Assembly (NCBI RefSeq): GCF_003290125.1 | Contig: NZ_QMKH01000011.1 | Location: 1-50,142 of the forward strand | Direction of reading: 5' to 3' | Source of the DNA: Microvirga flavescens | GTDB lineage: Bacteria > Pseudomonadota > Alphaproteobacteria > Rhizobiales > Beijerinckiaceae | DNA length: 50,142 nt | Shown: piece after piece, positions 9,837-19,632 of the stretch | Layout of the letters: the number at the start of each line of letters is the position of its first letter | Position numbering within the stretch: position 1 is the first letter of the stretch | The notes under the pieces: generated by a model | Seen by the model: the letters and a program-made list of their open reading frames with translations, nothing else | What the model was told of the DNA's origin: nothing | The model's database searches: none | Made by a program: the position numbers and the translations under genes

Positions 9837-10564
9837 GCTTCACTCTCCTCACGCGTCTCGCCCGTCTCGGCTCCCTTACGCTTTTCAAGCAGTCTGCATT
9901 TTCTTGGACGCCAGCGTGTAGGCGTCGAAGACCTGTCGGTAGCTTCTGGCCACGTCCCGGGTGGCGCGGGCTCGATCACAACAGGCTATGCGGGGCGATA
10001 AACTTGCGTCTTTCGCCAGGACTACTGGAAACATTCTTTCCCAATTCACTTGGAAGAAGCCCGTCTGTTTTCAATGGCACAAACGGAGTAGCTGATTTTT
10101 AGGAGGCCGCAGAACCGTCAAACTTCGAAGGCGGATTGATAATTTTGGCAAGAAAAGGCCATTTATTGCTCGCGCAAGAACAGGCTTCTTTCGAAAGAAA
10201 CGCATCACACCAAGGGCGGCAAGAAAGTCGAAAATGCAGATCGCAAAAGTCTGCACGGCAACCGCCGGCCACAGCAGCACGCCAGTCAACCCACCTGCAA
10301 CGCCGAGGTAGGCGAGATATGGAGCAACAACGTACTGTATGTCAGCATCCCGGCAGGCGATGCCTCTCCCGGCTCCGGACCCGCCGGAAAACCCAAACTC
10401 TCCACTGAGGGAGCGGTTCCGACCTAAATATCTGCGTCGGGTCAAAAGGAGACTTTCCTCTGCTCTCTATGAGGGTCTGCTTAGCGCTGCAATTCGGAAT
10501 CTCATTAGTTAGGGTTGTGCCGTGAAAGGCTATTGCGGGCGTATGCTACGGAACTGGTCGCAAT
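9837..10564. other. Intergenic region between the antiporter and the rtcR remnant
   Basis: These 728 bases hold the antiporter RBS at about 9844-9851 and presumably its promoter. The only open frame of note is the doubtful minus-strand frame at 10071-10445, listed separately. I see no tRNA, no strong hairpin and no insertion sequence. Confidence 0.5.
10071..10445 (-). CDS. Doubtful small membrane protein or remnant
   Basis: 124 codons from a TTG. Residues ~38-80 contain two hydrophobic stretches (YVVAPYLAYLGVAGGLTGVLLW and FAICIFDFLAALGVMRFF shaped), compatible with two membrane helices. The first ~35 residues look like non-coding translation, and the RBS is weak (AGAGGAAAG about ten bases upstream). 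It may be a decayed membrane protein gene; I do not recognise a family. Confidence 0.25.
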   Translation of the reverse strand: MTRRRYLGRNRSLSGEFGFSGGSGAGRGIACRDADIQYVVAPYLAYLGVAGGLTGVLLWPAVAVQTFAICIFDFLAALGVMRFFRKKPVLARAINGLFLPKLSIRLRSLTVLRPPKNQLLRLCH

Positions 10565-11311
<747 letters not shown>

Positions 11312-11364
11312 TCCGTTGAGAGTGGTGGAACGCTTCCGCCAGCAGAAGGATGCCAAAAACAGCG

Positions 11365-12237
11365 TCAATCGATTACATCACGCCAAAACACAATCCACGT
11401 CGTGCGGGTTCCAGGATTATGTATCAGGAGAGCCTCTCTCCGTACCGTCACACCTTCAATCGTCGCCTCAGCTTGCGCGCGGTAGATGGGCCTTTTTGCT
11501 CCAAGAAGAGGGCCGAAACGGGCGATGAAGGGCGATAATTCGGCATATACACCACGGTCTCGCGCCTGCACAAGAAGTTCGGCTTCACCTTCTTGAAGAC
11601 CTGGCAACTGACGCAGCACGATCGGAGGGGCGAATCTCGGATCGACGCCACGCAAGTTTGTCCATACCGTAAAGACAGCTTCGAGATCACGAGCGAGAGG
11701 GCTCGCACGATAATCGGGATCCAGAAGGCCACGCACAGTTTCGAGATCCTGACGAGTTCGACGCAAAGCGTCCAGCCGCCGCACAAGTCGCTCAGCTACA
11801 GCACCGTCCTCAACAACAGCACGCAATAAATTGACGACAAGATCTGGATCACCGGAATTCAGGTCGACCTTTCCGGTTTCAGGAACGAGCGATATGAGCA
11901 CATCCCCGCCTGTGAAACGCCAACGTGCGGGCTCTGACCTGTTGAGCAGACGCGCCCAAAGACGATCGTCCGATGTCTCTAGAGCCGCGATGGCTCGAAC
12001 CAAGCCTGCATCCGCAAGAGCCGTCGCTTGCACGAGCCGACGTTCGGTGGAAGCATTTGCGCGGCTCGAACGAACTTCCATTGTCAACGAGACCACAAGA
12101 GCCGACACTACTCCAATAACGAGCACTACTGAGAGCAACACAAAGCCACGCGTGTCGTTGTTGTGAGCTTCTTCGAACAGGCACTCAGCGCTGGTCAACC
12201 GGCGGATCCAACAAAACATCGATGTTCTGCTCTTCAC
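11365..12237 (-). CDS. gspK: T2SS minor pseudopilin GspK
   Basis: 290 codons as listed, but the start is uncertain: it overlaps the preceding gene by about 50 bases, and a TTG at codon 14 is an alternative. The class III signal is DTRG|FVLLSVVLVIGVVSALV at residues 27-48. It lacks the Glu at +5, as is usual for GspK, which caps the pseudopilus. The following ~240 residues have the GspK features: an ADAGLVRAIAALE-type N-terminal helix, VPETGKVDLNSGDPDLV, and a helix-hairpin-like SAM segment (RQLPGLQEGEAELLVQARDRG). It is the last gene of the T2SS operon and converges with the rtcR remnant 53 bp away. Confidence 0.87.
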   Translation of the reverse strand: MKSRTSMFCWIRRLTSAECLFEEAHNNDTRGFVLLSVVLVIGVVSALVVSLTMEVRSSRANASTERRLVQATALADAGLVRAIAALETSDDRLWARLLNRSEPARWRFTGGDVLISLVPETGKVDLNSGDPDLVVNLLRAVVEDGAVAERLVRRLDALRRTRQDLETVRGLLDPDYRASPLARDLEAVFTVWTNLRGVDPRFAPPIVLRQLPGLQEGEAELLVQARDRGVYAELSPFIARFGPLLGAKRPIYRAQAEATIEGVTVRREALLIHNPGTRTTWIVFWRDVID

Positions 12238-12628
12238 TCTGAAGACGAATTTTGCGCGCCGCGATCATCGTAACCTGCCATCCGTCCAGCATATCACCTT
12301 CTTCGACTCGCAGCGCCACCCCGGCGCGTTCTACCACCGCGATCCGCTGCTCCTCTGTTAGAATAACGCCGAGGAGTCGCACGTTGGAGGTTGAGCCCTT
12401 CTCGGGAGACAAGCTCTCTGAATCAACAGGCAATGGCCGGGCGTGAAAGAGTGTGCGGGCGAGCTCCGGATGCTCAGGTTTTTGAACAGGGGGCGGCAAG
12501 GAAACGGAACTTACCTTAAAGGTCGAACCCGCCGACAAGTCGGTAGACAGCAACTCGCCTATGAATGGTCCGAAGGTAGCCACAAGCACTATGTTGATGC
12601 CAATAAGTAGAATGCGTCGCAATCTCAT
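12185..12628 (-). CDS. Short GspC/GspN-like inner-membrane T2SS protein
   Basis: 147 codons, with its start overlapping gspM by four bases (ATGA). There is one N-terminal membrane helix (residues ~6-25), a proline-rich stretch, and then an HR-type domain (residues ~80-145: VRLLGVILTEEQRIAVVERAG, VEEGDMLDGWQV, KIRLQSEEQNIDVLL). This is the homology region by which GspC touches the secretin. The PDZ or coiled-coil C-terminus of enterobacterial GspC is absent. Annotations of such short proteins vary between GspC and GspN; I regard it as the functional GspC of this system, linking the inner-membrane platform to GspD. Confidence 0.7.
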   Translation of the reverse strand: MRLRRILLIGINIVLVATFGPFIGELLSTDLSAGSTFKVSSVSLPPPVQKPEHPELARTLFHARPLPVDSESLSPEKGSTSNVRLLGVILTEEQRIAVVERAGVALRVEEGDMLDGWQVTMIAARKIRLQSEEQNIDVLLDPPVDQR

Positions 12629-13185
12629 GGCATGGCTCCCTCGGCTACCTGTGTCTCACGATAGACGAGAATTGATGCCATCAAATCGAGCATAGGCGGT
12701 TCGTTGTCGGCGTTGGTCCCCAGCTTATAGGCGGCTCGAAGTCGCTCTACGAAAATTGCGGGATTTCCAGTCTCCAAGGATTTCACAAGAGATCCAAAGT
12801 CTTCATCGCGGACGACAAGATGCAGGCTTCCGCGAACGACAGAAAGTTTTCCCTCTGCCATCCCCTCCGCAGCAGAAATCGCCAGAACCTCAGCGTTGTG
12901 GTTCTGCGCAACCGATCGGATATAAGTTTCCAAGCGGGACACGGCATCGCCGTCCCTCGCAACAAGAAGCCCCGCTTGTGGATCTGGCGCAGCCGCGAGC
13001 ACACGCTTGATGGTTTCGACATCACGTGGGTCAAGGCGCTGCGCTCGCAGCTCAGAAAGACGAAACTGTACGGAGGCAAGCGCGGAACGCCGATCCACCC
13101 ATGCCTCCCCGAGCGCAAAGAAACCAACGCCAGTGAGGAGAACGGAAATGACGACGGATAACGCGAGCGATCGATGCCACTTCAT
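12625..13185 (-). CDS. gspM: T2SS inner-membrane protein GspM
   Basis: 186 codons, overlapping gspL by four bases. It has a short cytoplasmic start, one membrane helix (residues ~7-27), a coiled-coil-like segment (DRRSALASVQFRLSELRAQ) and a ferredoxin-like periplasmic domain ending in LMASILVYRET. This is the GspM (T2SSM_b-like) layout, although sequence identity to enterobacterial GspM is low. It forms the assembly platform with GspL, GspF and GspE. Assignment rests on size, topology and the conserved position between gspL and gspC. Confidence 0.75.
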   Translation of the reverse strand: MKWHRSLALSVVISVLLTGVGFFALGEAWVDRRSALASVQFRLSELRAQRLDPRDVETIKRVLAAAPDPQAGLLVARDGDAVSRLETYIRSVAQNHNAEVLAISAAEGMAEGKLSVVRGSLHLVVRDEDFGSLVKSLETGNPAIFVERLRAAYKLGTNADNEPPMLDLMASILVYRETQVAEGAMP

Positions 13186-14234
13186 GGGACTTTTCTCGCT
13201 AGCTCAAAGGTTACGCCGCTCGAATGCGTCGCACGCATCGGTTCGATTTTCAGATCGCTAAGGATCGATATCGTTCGAAGCGCCTGCAAGATTTCATCTG
13301 GATCGCCGCCCGAGAGCTCGAGTCGCCCTTGTCCATTACCGATTTCAAGCGTCTTGACGGCCACACCATCAGGTAAATGCTGAGCAAGAACCACTAGAAG
13401 CTCATATACGCTGATCTCTTTTGCTCGTCTCTCCGATACAGCTAAACGGCGCGCCGCAAATGATGTGTAAGCCGCCTGGAGAGCTTCCGCTTTTCGAAAT
13501 TGAGCTATTTCTGATCGAAGCACGATCTCCGCATTCTCAAGCCTGCTTGAAAGAAGAGCCACCTGAAAGGAACCAAGAAGGACAGCAAGCGAAACTGCAA
13601 TGGCAGCCAGCCCCCCATCAACGCGACGTGCTCGCCGTATACGGTCCAACTTGGATGTTGGCAGCGTTACGGAACAGTTCGATTCAGTGTCGAGAACGAT
13701 TCGGTCTACGGTAAGACCGATGGCATCGAGACGCGCGAGCACAGGGTCGATCTTAGCTCTCAAGGCATAGTGGAGACAGACCATGGCTTGTTCTGACTGA
13801 ACCCGAGTCACGCTTCCATTCACGTATACGTCGTTATCTTGAAACGGGCTCCAAGACGGAAGGCCATATTTAATTGCGTCAGACAGATTTGTGAGAGCGG
13901 CCCTCGGAAACGTTACGCTATGAGAGAGGATAAAATCCGGTGGTAGTTCGAGATCGACTGGTCGCTCCTGCGCAATGCGGAGAAGCTGGCGAAGGGAAGC
14001 TTCGGGCTGCCAGCGGCCGCCCTCCTCTTGCCAGTGAATTTTAGAGGCTTTCTTGAGCCGCGAAGACATGGGAGTTGCTGTAAATCCCCCCTGTACGATC
14101 CGGACCACCACGCATGCGCGCTCTCGTTGCACGATGCGTTTGAACGCCAGTGGAAGAAATGACGCCCATAGATTTACCTGCTTCTGCACGACAGAGCGCT
14201 GCTCAATCAGGCTCGTCCGCGAAAACGTGTTCAT
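13182..14234 (-). CDS. gspL: T2SS inner-membrane protein GspL
   Basis: 350 codons, starting inside the end of gspJ (4-base overlap). Residues 1-200 form the cytoplasmic part that docks GspE. A membrane helix lies at ~206-230, followed by a coiled coil (RLENAEIVLRSEIAQFRKAEAL) and a periplasmic ferredoxin-like domain with a PilN/GspL signature (YELLVVLAQHLPDGVAVKTLEIGNG, LSGGDPDEILQALRTI, FELARKVP). The N-terminal actin-like region is shorter than in Vibrio or Pseudomonas GspL. It acts with GspM. Confidence 0.82.
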   Translation of the reverse strand: MNTFSRTSLIEQRSVVQKQVNLWASFLPLAFKRIVQRERACVVVRIVQGGFTATPMSSRLKKASKIHWQEEGGRWQPEASLRQLLRIAQERPVDLELPPDFILSHSVTFPRAALTNLSDAIKYGLPSWSPFQDNDVYVNGSVTRVQSEQAMVCLHYALRAKIDPVLARLDAIGLTVDRIVLDTESNCSVTLPTSKLDRIRRARRVDGGLAAIAVSLAVLLGSFQVALLSSRLENAEIVLRSEIAQFRKAEALQAAYTSFAARRLAVSERRAKEISVYELLVVLAQHLPDGVAVKTLEIGNGQGRLELSGGDPDEILQALRTISILSDLKIEPMRATHSSGVTFELARKVP

Positions 14235-14884
14235 CGACTAACCCCTTCTCCGATACAGCCTACCTGTCGTGGATTGCGCAGACAGGTCGCCGGGAGATCC
14301 GCCTGTATAGGGATTACGACCTCGCGGGAGGTTGCAGCCCTAGCGAAACGAAGCGCTAAGCGTATCGCTGTCAAGGATCCATCCTCAGCGCGCCACCATG
14401 ATTTCCAGAGTGGCGCCGAGGAAGCGCGCGTAGAAGGCAAATAAGCGAAAGTGAAATCAACTACATCCTGCGCAATAAGCTCGCGTTGCTCTCGCCCCAC
14501 TTCGTCGACCCACACGAGGATTAGATCCGATACGGAACCTCGCGCCTCCCTGCGCAAGGTGAACGGCCTTGCTTGCGCAAGACCAAGGATCGGAGGCCCC
14601 ATCGATATCACAGTGAGTTTCTGATCATCGCCCACAATTCCGGATCGCAGCGATGTCCCAGGCACGAATGGGAGAGCACCCTCCAAAAGAATACGCAAAA
14701 CTCGTTCTACAGCGAGTGTTTCTTCATACTCCCGCATACGCCGTGTTGTCTCGGCATTGTTGCGATCGAGAAAAGCCACCAGGCCCACGAGGACAGAACC
14801 GGCAAGACCAGCCACAGCGACAGCGACTAGGAGTTCGACGAGCGCGAACCCCGTCTGGCCCGCGATCCGTTGCCGGCGTTTCAT
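14231..14884 (-). CDS. gspJ: T2SS minor pseudopilin GspJ
   Basis: 217 codons, overlapping gspI by four bases (ATGA). The prepilin signal is IAGQTG|FALVELLVAVAVAGLAG, with Gly12 at -1 and Glu17 at +5. The long globular domain (VERVLRILLEGALPFVP, RREARGSVSDLILVWVDE, VVDFTFAYL, LTAIRLALRFA) matches GspJ, which forms the pseudopilus tip complex with GspI and GspK. Processing is expected by the peptidase encoded at 19092-19586. Confidence 0.87.
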   Translation of the reverse strand: MKRRQRIAGQTGFALVELLVAVAVAGLAGSVLVGLVAFLDRNNAETTRRMREYEETLAVERVLRILLEGALPFVPGTSLRSGIVGDDQKLTVISMGPPILGLAQARPFTLRREARGSVSDLILVWVDEVGREQRELIAQDVVDFTFAYLPSTRASSAPLWKSWWRAEDGSLTAIRLALRFARAATSREVVIPIQADLPATCLRNPRQVGCIGEGVSR

Positions 14885-15270
14885 TGGGACGCTCTCCTAA
14901 GCGTGAATACCTCAACCGGAGACTGTCTAGAGGCGCTCTGCGGCAGGCGGACATGAACCTCTAGCAATGGTAACTTCGGTTCGCTCGGTGCTTCTGCGTC
15001 CTTAAACGGCGTAATGAGAACGGACCAAGTCTGACCGTCGTCGAATGTGCCGGATTGCGTGCCAATCTCCAACGGAAGATCGCGGCCAATTCGCGCAAGA
15101 AGACTTCGCACATGCAATGTAGCGGAGAGATCAGCGTCGGCATAAGTTTGAGCACGCCGGTTCGTCGCAATGAGCGTCATGATTGACGCGGTCGTGCCCG
15201 TCAAAATTGTCAGAGCGACAAGCGCTTCAAGCAAAGTAAAGCCGGCATGGAATTCATTAGTGGTTCGCAC
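14881..15270 (-). CDS. gspI: T2SS minor pseudopilin GspI
   Basis: 129 codons. The prepilin signal NEFHAG|FTLLEALVALTIL has Gly10 at -1 and Glu15 at +5. The rest is the short GspI fold with the canonical segment after the helix (TNRRAQTYADADLSATLHVRSLLARIG). It overlaps gspH upstream (14 bases) and gspJ downstream (4 bases), which indicates tight translational coupling. It initiates the tip complex with GspJ and GspK. Confidence 0.87.
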   Translation of the reverse strand: MRTTNEFHAGFTLLEALVALTILTGTTASIMTLIATNRRAQTYADADLSATLHVRSLLARIGRDLPLEIGTQSGTFDDGQTWSVLITPFKDAEAPSEPKLPLLEVHVRLPQSASRQSPVEVFTLRRASQ

Positions 15271-15706
15271 GGCGTATCAATCCGGTGAGCCACCCGATGT
15301 GTCGGACGGATGAATAGGCTCCTGCCTGCATAGTAATCACTACTTCAGAGCCGGTACCGTCAGGCAAAAAGGCGATGACAGGGGTTGATCCAGTCGCCGG
15401 CCTGCGATGCTCAAATGACAACGCCACATCAGGCGGTAGAGCACGCCATGCAGCATCGGAGACCCGATAGCGTCTCGCTTCCATGTCAAACTCCACCCAA
15501 CGCATGCGCCCCTCTCTCCGCGCCTGCCCACGAAGATCTGCAAGCATGCTGTCAAGCCAAGCGCCGACCTGTGTGAGCCTAACGCGATCACGTGCGTTCG
15601 GCAGGCCGAGCGCGGTCACCGTTCCGACGAGCGACAAGATCACCAGAACGACAAGGACCTCTAGCAATGTAAAGGCTCCTTCACTGCTCGATCCAGTTCG
15701 CCACAT
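15257..15706 (-). CDS. gspH: T2SS minor pseudopilin GspH
   Basis: I chose the ATG at 15706, which gives 149 residues. The frame extends further upstream, but those codons lie inside gspG and look like noise. The prepilin signal is SSSEGA|FTLLEVLVVLVILSLVG; with Ala at -1, the Glu falls at +5. The globular part has the GspH-type beta domain (RWVEFDMEARRYRVSD, VIAFLPDGTGSEVVI). The start lies 26 bases inside the 3' end of gspG. GspH joins the pseudopilus shaft to its tip. Confidence 0.83.
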   Translation of the reverse strand: MWRTGSSSEGAFTLLEVLVVLVILSLVGTVTALGLPNARDRVRLTQVGAWLDSMLADLRGQARREGRMRWVEFDMEARRYRVSDAAWRALPPDVALSFEHRRPATGSTPVIAFLPDGTGSEVVITMQAGAYSSVRHIGWLTGLIRRANH

Positions 15707-16163
15707 CACGATTCTCTTTCTCACCCCCGACGGTTCCATCAGCCCCCAAGGTGACAAGGTCGTACTCGCCATGCTCGCCAGGCGATTTGTATTGATAGGG
15801 GCGGCGCCAAGGATCCGCCAGGATTCCCTGACTCCGAAGATAGGGGCCGCGCCAGTTGCTTACATTGACGGGTTCGACGAGCAGAGCTCGTAAGCCCTCG
15901 TTTGTCGTGGGCAGGCGACCAACGTCGATCCGGAACAAGTCAAGTGCGGTCATAAGTTCTTGCACTTGAAGACGGGCTGTATCGGTCTTTGCGCGACCCA
16001 GATAACTCATTAGCTGAATCGATCCGAGTGTCGCAAGAAGACCAAGGATCACCATCACCACGAGAATCTCGAGGAGCGTCATGCCACAACAATCGTCACG
16101 AAATCGACCACACGCTCGGCTAACGTTGCGAGTTCTGACGGAGGTGAGTCGAGATCTGATCAT
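15681..16163 (-). CDS. gspG: T2SS major pseudopilin GspG
   Basis: 160 codons, starting with a 4-base ATGA overlap with gspF, which fixes the start despite the long 27-residue leader. The signal is DDCCG|MTLLEILVVMVILGLLA, with Glu32 at +5. The family segment AKTDTARLQVQELMTALDLFRIDVGRLPTTNEGL follows. The C-terminus carries the Ca2+-site loop of major pseudopilins (GEYDLVTLGADGTVGGEKENRDVANW shaped), in which Asp and Glu side chains bind calcium. It builds the pseudopilus that pushes substrate through GspD. Confidence 0.92.
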   Translation of the reverse strand: MIRSRLTSVRTRNVSRACGRFRDDCCGMTLLEILVVMVILGLLATLGSIQLMSYLGRAKTDTARLQVQELMTALDLFRIDVGRLPTTNEGLRALLVEPVNVSNWRGPYLRSQGILADPWRRPYQYKSPGEHGEYDLVTLGADGTVGGEKENRDVANWIEQ

Positions 16164-17386
16164 GAGCTTGCAAGTTCGTTGATGCCAAGAATGGTCGACA
16201 GCATGGCATAGACGATGACACCCGCTAGGGCCCCGAAGACTATGGTCATGACAGGCGTCAGCATTGCTGTCAGTGCTTTCAATTTCCGTGTAGCGCGTGC
16301 CTCGTAAAAACTTGCCATTCGCTCTAGAGCTTCAGCGAGGCGGCCAGTTCTCTCTCCGACCCGGATCAAGCCGATCGCATCTTCGCTAAACACGACGCTC
16401 GCCGCGATCGCATCAGCGATGGCTGCCCCAGAGACAACGGATTCGTGAGCCAATCCGAGGCCAGCACGTATTTGACGGTTCGTAACCGTTTCAAGAGCAA
16501 TACGCATAGCAGGAGATACTGCCACACCCCCGGTCAACAAAGCTCCGAAGGTGCGTGCGAAGCGGCCCGTCTCGATGATCTTGATCAACGACCCCAAGAG
16601 AGGTGTTTTCAGGATGAATGCGTCGAGACGCGTACGTCCCGTGGGCGTCAGAATGAGAAGCGAAACAACGATCGTCGACACGACGGTCGCGGTTGTTAAT
16701 ACAACTCCATAATCACGCAGGATATGGCTGATTGCGAGAACCAGGCGCGTTACTGCGGGAAGCCTCTCATCGCCTCCCTCTCCTATCAGGCTCTCAAGAG
16801 TGGGCACTACGACGAGTAGAAGAACCATGATCCCGGCGGTCGCCGTGACGAGCAGGAACAAAGGATACAAGAGCGCATTACGAATTTCTTCGGCAATCGC
16901 TCGACGGGCGATTAGATCGTCTCCAAGACGTCGAAGGGTCGGCCCGAGATTACCTGCCACCTCCCCAGCCTGGACAAGGGCCCTGTACACTGGCGGAAAA
17001 GAGCCGGGGAACCGACTTAACGCCTCGTGGAGAGCCATACCTGCCTTGACCGCCTCCCTGATGGTAGCGAGCACTCGCCGGGTACTGGATCGGCTCGTAT
17101 GATCGAGCAGCGCGAGACTCTCTTCGAGAGGGAGACCGGCTTCGACGAGGCCAGCCCATTCCTGAGACAAACGAGCCAATTCCGCAGATCGGACCTGGGG
17201 ACCCAAGGTCACATCTTGATTGAGGATGTTCCAGAGTGACGAGAGACGAGTGGGTTTTCCTATACGAATGACATAGAGTCCACGCCCTCGCAGAACCGCG
17301 AGAGCCTCCTGCACGGTCCCGGCTTCGATAATGCCGTCGCGTATCTCATTTCTTCCCGTGGCTGCCACATATCGGAAGTTCGTCAT
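16160..17386 (-). CDS. gspF: T2SS platform protein GspF
   Basis: 408 codons, with the start overlapping the gspE stop as TAATG. It has two repeated T2SSF domains (LARLSQEWAGLVEAGLPLEESLALL near residue 70 and GRFARTFGALLTGGVAVSPAM near 270) and three membrane segments (~170-195, ~225-250, ~375-400). The N-terminus (YVAATGRNEIRDGIIEAGTVQEALAVLRGRGLYV) is the typical cytoplasmic cap. It is the polytopic platform protein whose rotation by GspE drives pseudopilus growth. Confidence 0.93.
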   Translation of the reverse strand: MTNFRYVAATGRNEIRDGIIEAGTVQEALAVLRGRGLYVIRIGKPTRLSSLWNILNQDVTLGPQVRSAELARLSQEWAGLVEAGLPLEESLALLDHTSRSSTRRVLATIREAVKAGMALHEALSRFPGSFPPVYRALVQAGEVAGNLGPTLRRLGDDLIARRAIAEEIRNALLYPLFLLVTATAGIMVLLLVVVPTLESLIGEGGDERLPAVTRLVLAISHILRDYGVVLTTATVVSTIVVSLLILTPTGRTRLDAFILKTPLLGSLIKIIETGRFARTFGALLTGGVAVSPAMRIALETVTNRQIRAGLGLAHESVVSGAAIADAIAASVVFSEDAIGLIRVGERTGRLAEALERMASFYEARATRKLKALTAMLTPVMTIVFGALAGVIVYAMLSTILGINELASS

Positions 17387-19095
17387 TACATGGACCCGAT
17401 GATCCGGACGAGTTCGTCCATCCCGATGAGCCCTGCAGCGACTTTTGCAAGACCGTCGTCGAGCATTGTCTCGAATCCTTCGCTCTGCGCCTCTCGGGAC
17501 AAAGTCGTTTCATCCGCCTGCCGCAAGAGGTGCGATCTAAAGGAAGCCGTCATAGGCATAAACTCAGCAATAGCGACGCGGCCCGCATGACCCAATCCAC
17601 CGCAGGATGCGCAGCCCACCGAGTGGAAGCAGAACTCACTTTTCAGACGCGAGCCCCAGAGGTCCTGGAAGAAAGGCGTTATAGGTTGAGGTTCGCGACA
17701 GGATTGACAAAGCCGCCGTGCAAGCCGTTGCGCCATTGATGCACGAACTGTCGAAGCAAGGAGATAAGGTTCGACCCCCATGTCGATGAGCCGCGGCAAG
17801 GCCGCCAACGCATTGTTGGTGTGAAGGGTCGCTAGCACCAAATGCCCCGTTAATGCTGCCTGGTTAGCGACAGCTGCCGTCTCGCCGTCACGAATCTCTC
17901 CGACCATGATCACATCTGGATCTTGCCGAAGAACTGCGCGGAGGGTGCTGGCAAAATCGAGGCCAATTTTTCGATTGACCTGGATCTGATTGACTCCTCC
18001 AAGTTGATATTCAATCGGATCTTCCACCGTTACGACGTTCAGTTCCGGTGATGCGATAGCCTCGAGGGCTGCATAGAGCGTCGTAGTTTTTCCTGAGCCA
18101 GTTGGCCCCGTAACGAGTAGGAGCCCGTGAGTCTGCGACAGGACATGGCGAAGCAACCCGATGAGCAACGGCGACAGACCAAGGTCTTCAAAGTCCAATC
18201 TTATATTTGATCGATCCAGGACGCGCAGTACTGCACCCTCGCCGTTCAGGTGCGGCATAGTGGAAACGCGAAGATCGATCTCACGTCCACGCCAGGGCAC
18301 ACGCATGCGTCCATCCTGAGGCAAGCGCCGTTCCGCGATATCGAGACCTGCCATGATCTTCAATCGGGAGATAATGGCGGCGTGGAGGTGCGCCGGAGGC
18401 GTTTCGGCATCCTGCAGAATTCCATCGATGCGATAGCGAATACGAACTCCAGTGCGAGTGCCCGAAATATGGAGGTCCGATGCCTTTCGCTCGATTGCTT
18501 GATCGATAAGGCGGTTGACGATTCGGATCACAGGTGCGTCGCTAGCGAGATCACGAAGCCGCTCTACATCGAGGTATAGACCCGATCCGACATCGAGGCC
18601 TTGCTCGATGTCTCCTTGATCGGCAGAGGAGTGATAGAGGCGTGCGAATGCGGCTGCGAAATCACCCGGTCGTGCCAAGAACGGGATAACGGTGAGGCTG
18701 GCCTTCTCCTCAATAGCGGCAGGAGTAAACCGGTCTAGCGGATCGACCATAGCAAGATGAAGGGTCTCTCCATCGACACGGATCGGCATTGCTTTCGCAT
18801 GATCAAGGAATGGTACCGGCAACGTCTCGGTCAGAAGAGCCTCTTCCGGATAATCGTCGATCGTAACGATTCTCAATCCCGTGACAGCGGACCAAGCCTC
18901 GGCGAGCGCGGTGTCAGGAACTAGTCCCAGCTTATTAAGAGCGCGATCATGACGTTCACCGCTTTCAACGGCGGCCCGGCGGCCACGCTCCAATGCCTGG
19001 ACGGTCAAGACCCCGCGCGTGACGAGAGCGTTCAGTACACGCTCAACCAGCACATCATCAGCTTCATGAGAAAACTGATCCAGAACCGCCGTCAT
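17386..19095 (-). CDS. gspE: T2SS assembly ATPase GspE
   Basis: I chose the ATG at 19095 (569 aa) because it overlaps the prepilin peptidase stop as ATGA; the frame is open 33 codons further upstream. Residues ~1-150 form the N1E/MshEN-like domain that binds GspL. The ATPase core has Walker A GPTGSGKTTT (about residue 330), the Asp box, Walker B DVIMVGEIRD and the His box LTGHLVLATLHTN. A tetracysteine zinc motif (CQSC, then CASCGG) is present. It is a cytoplasmic hexamer that powers pseudopilus assembly. All catalytic elements are intact. Confidence 0.94.
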   Translation of the reverse strand: MTAVLDQFSHEADDVLVERVLNALVTRGVLTVQALERGRRAAVESGERHDRALNKLGLVPDTALAEAWSAVTGLRIVTIDDYPEEALLTETLPVPFLDHAKAMPIRVDGETLHLAMVDPLDRFTPAAIEEKASLTVIPFLARPGDFAAAFARLYHSSADQGDIEQGLDVGSGLYLDVERLRDLASDAPVIRIVNRLIDQAIERKASDLHISGTRTGVRIRYRIDGILQDAETPPAHLHAAIISRLKIMAGLDIAERRLPQDGRMRVPWRGREIDLRVSTMPHLNGEGAVLRVLDRSNIRLDFEDLGLSPLLIGLLRHVLSQTHGLLLVTGPTGSGKTTTLYAALEAIASPELNVVTVEDPIEYQLGGVNQIQVNRKIGLDFASTLRAVLRQDPDVIMVGEIRDGETAAVANQAALTGHLVLATLHTNNALAALPRLIDMGVEPYLLASTVRASMAQRLARRLCQSCREPQPITPFFQDLWGSRLKSEFCFHSVGCASCGGLGHAGRVAIAEFMPMTASFRSHLLRQADETTLSREAQSEGFETMLDDGLAKVAAGLIGMDELVRIIGSM

Positions 19096-19586
19096 GGAGG
19101 ACTGACCCATGGAGCGTGCCCCGCCACCTGAATGCTCCATACAATCATGGTCCCGGCGCAAAGGAATGGACCAAACGGTAATTTCTTCCGCCAATTAGAA
19201 TGCCCATTCACAACTGCTCGAAGCACAAAGAAAATGAGCGCTGACAGAGATGCAACCAACAACAGCGGAGCGAGCCCTTGCCAACCGACCCAAAGGCCCG
19301 CTCCAGCCATAAATTTTACGTCGCCTAATCCCAATCCTTCTTGCCCCCTCATGTTCTGATAACTTGATCGAAATACCAAGAGTGCCGCGAATCCAACTGC
19401 GCCGCCGATCATCGATGAAAGCAGCGATGTTTTCAGAAGAGCTGCGAAGGCGAATCCGCCACCAAGATTCGCAACGTTCAATGTATTCGGGATCACCAAG
19501 CGACGCGCGTCGACAACAGAGATCGCTAGCGACACAGAAGCGAGGTAGAGCGCCGCGATAGATAGAAGAACGTTGTCATGCGTCAC
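19092..19586 (-). CDS. Prepilin peptidase (A24 family), peptidase domain only
   Basis: 164 codons. The two catalytic aspartates are visible: Asp26 in VVDARRLVIPN and Asp89 in the GxGD motif GLGLGDVKFM. Roughly five to six membrane helices are predicted. The N-terminal methyltransferase domain and cysteine motifs of classical PilD/GspO are absent, as in the CpaA/TadV-type short enzymes. It lies directly upstream of gspE and should cleave the GspG-K signals. It follows the RTX/VCBS gene by 46 bp and may share its transcript. Confidence 0.88.
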   Translation of the reverse strand: MTHDNVLLSIAALYLASVSLAISVVDARRLVIPNTLNVANLGGGFAFAALLKTSLLSSMIGGAVGFAALLVFRSSYQNMRGQEGLGLGDVKFMAGAGLWVGWQGLAPLLLVASLSALIFFVLRAVVNGHSNWRKKLPFGPFLCAGTMIVWSIQVAGHAPWVSPP

Positions 19587-19632
19587 GTTGAATGCACACT
19601 CAATTCGCTATGATCGTTCAATCTCTTGACCA

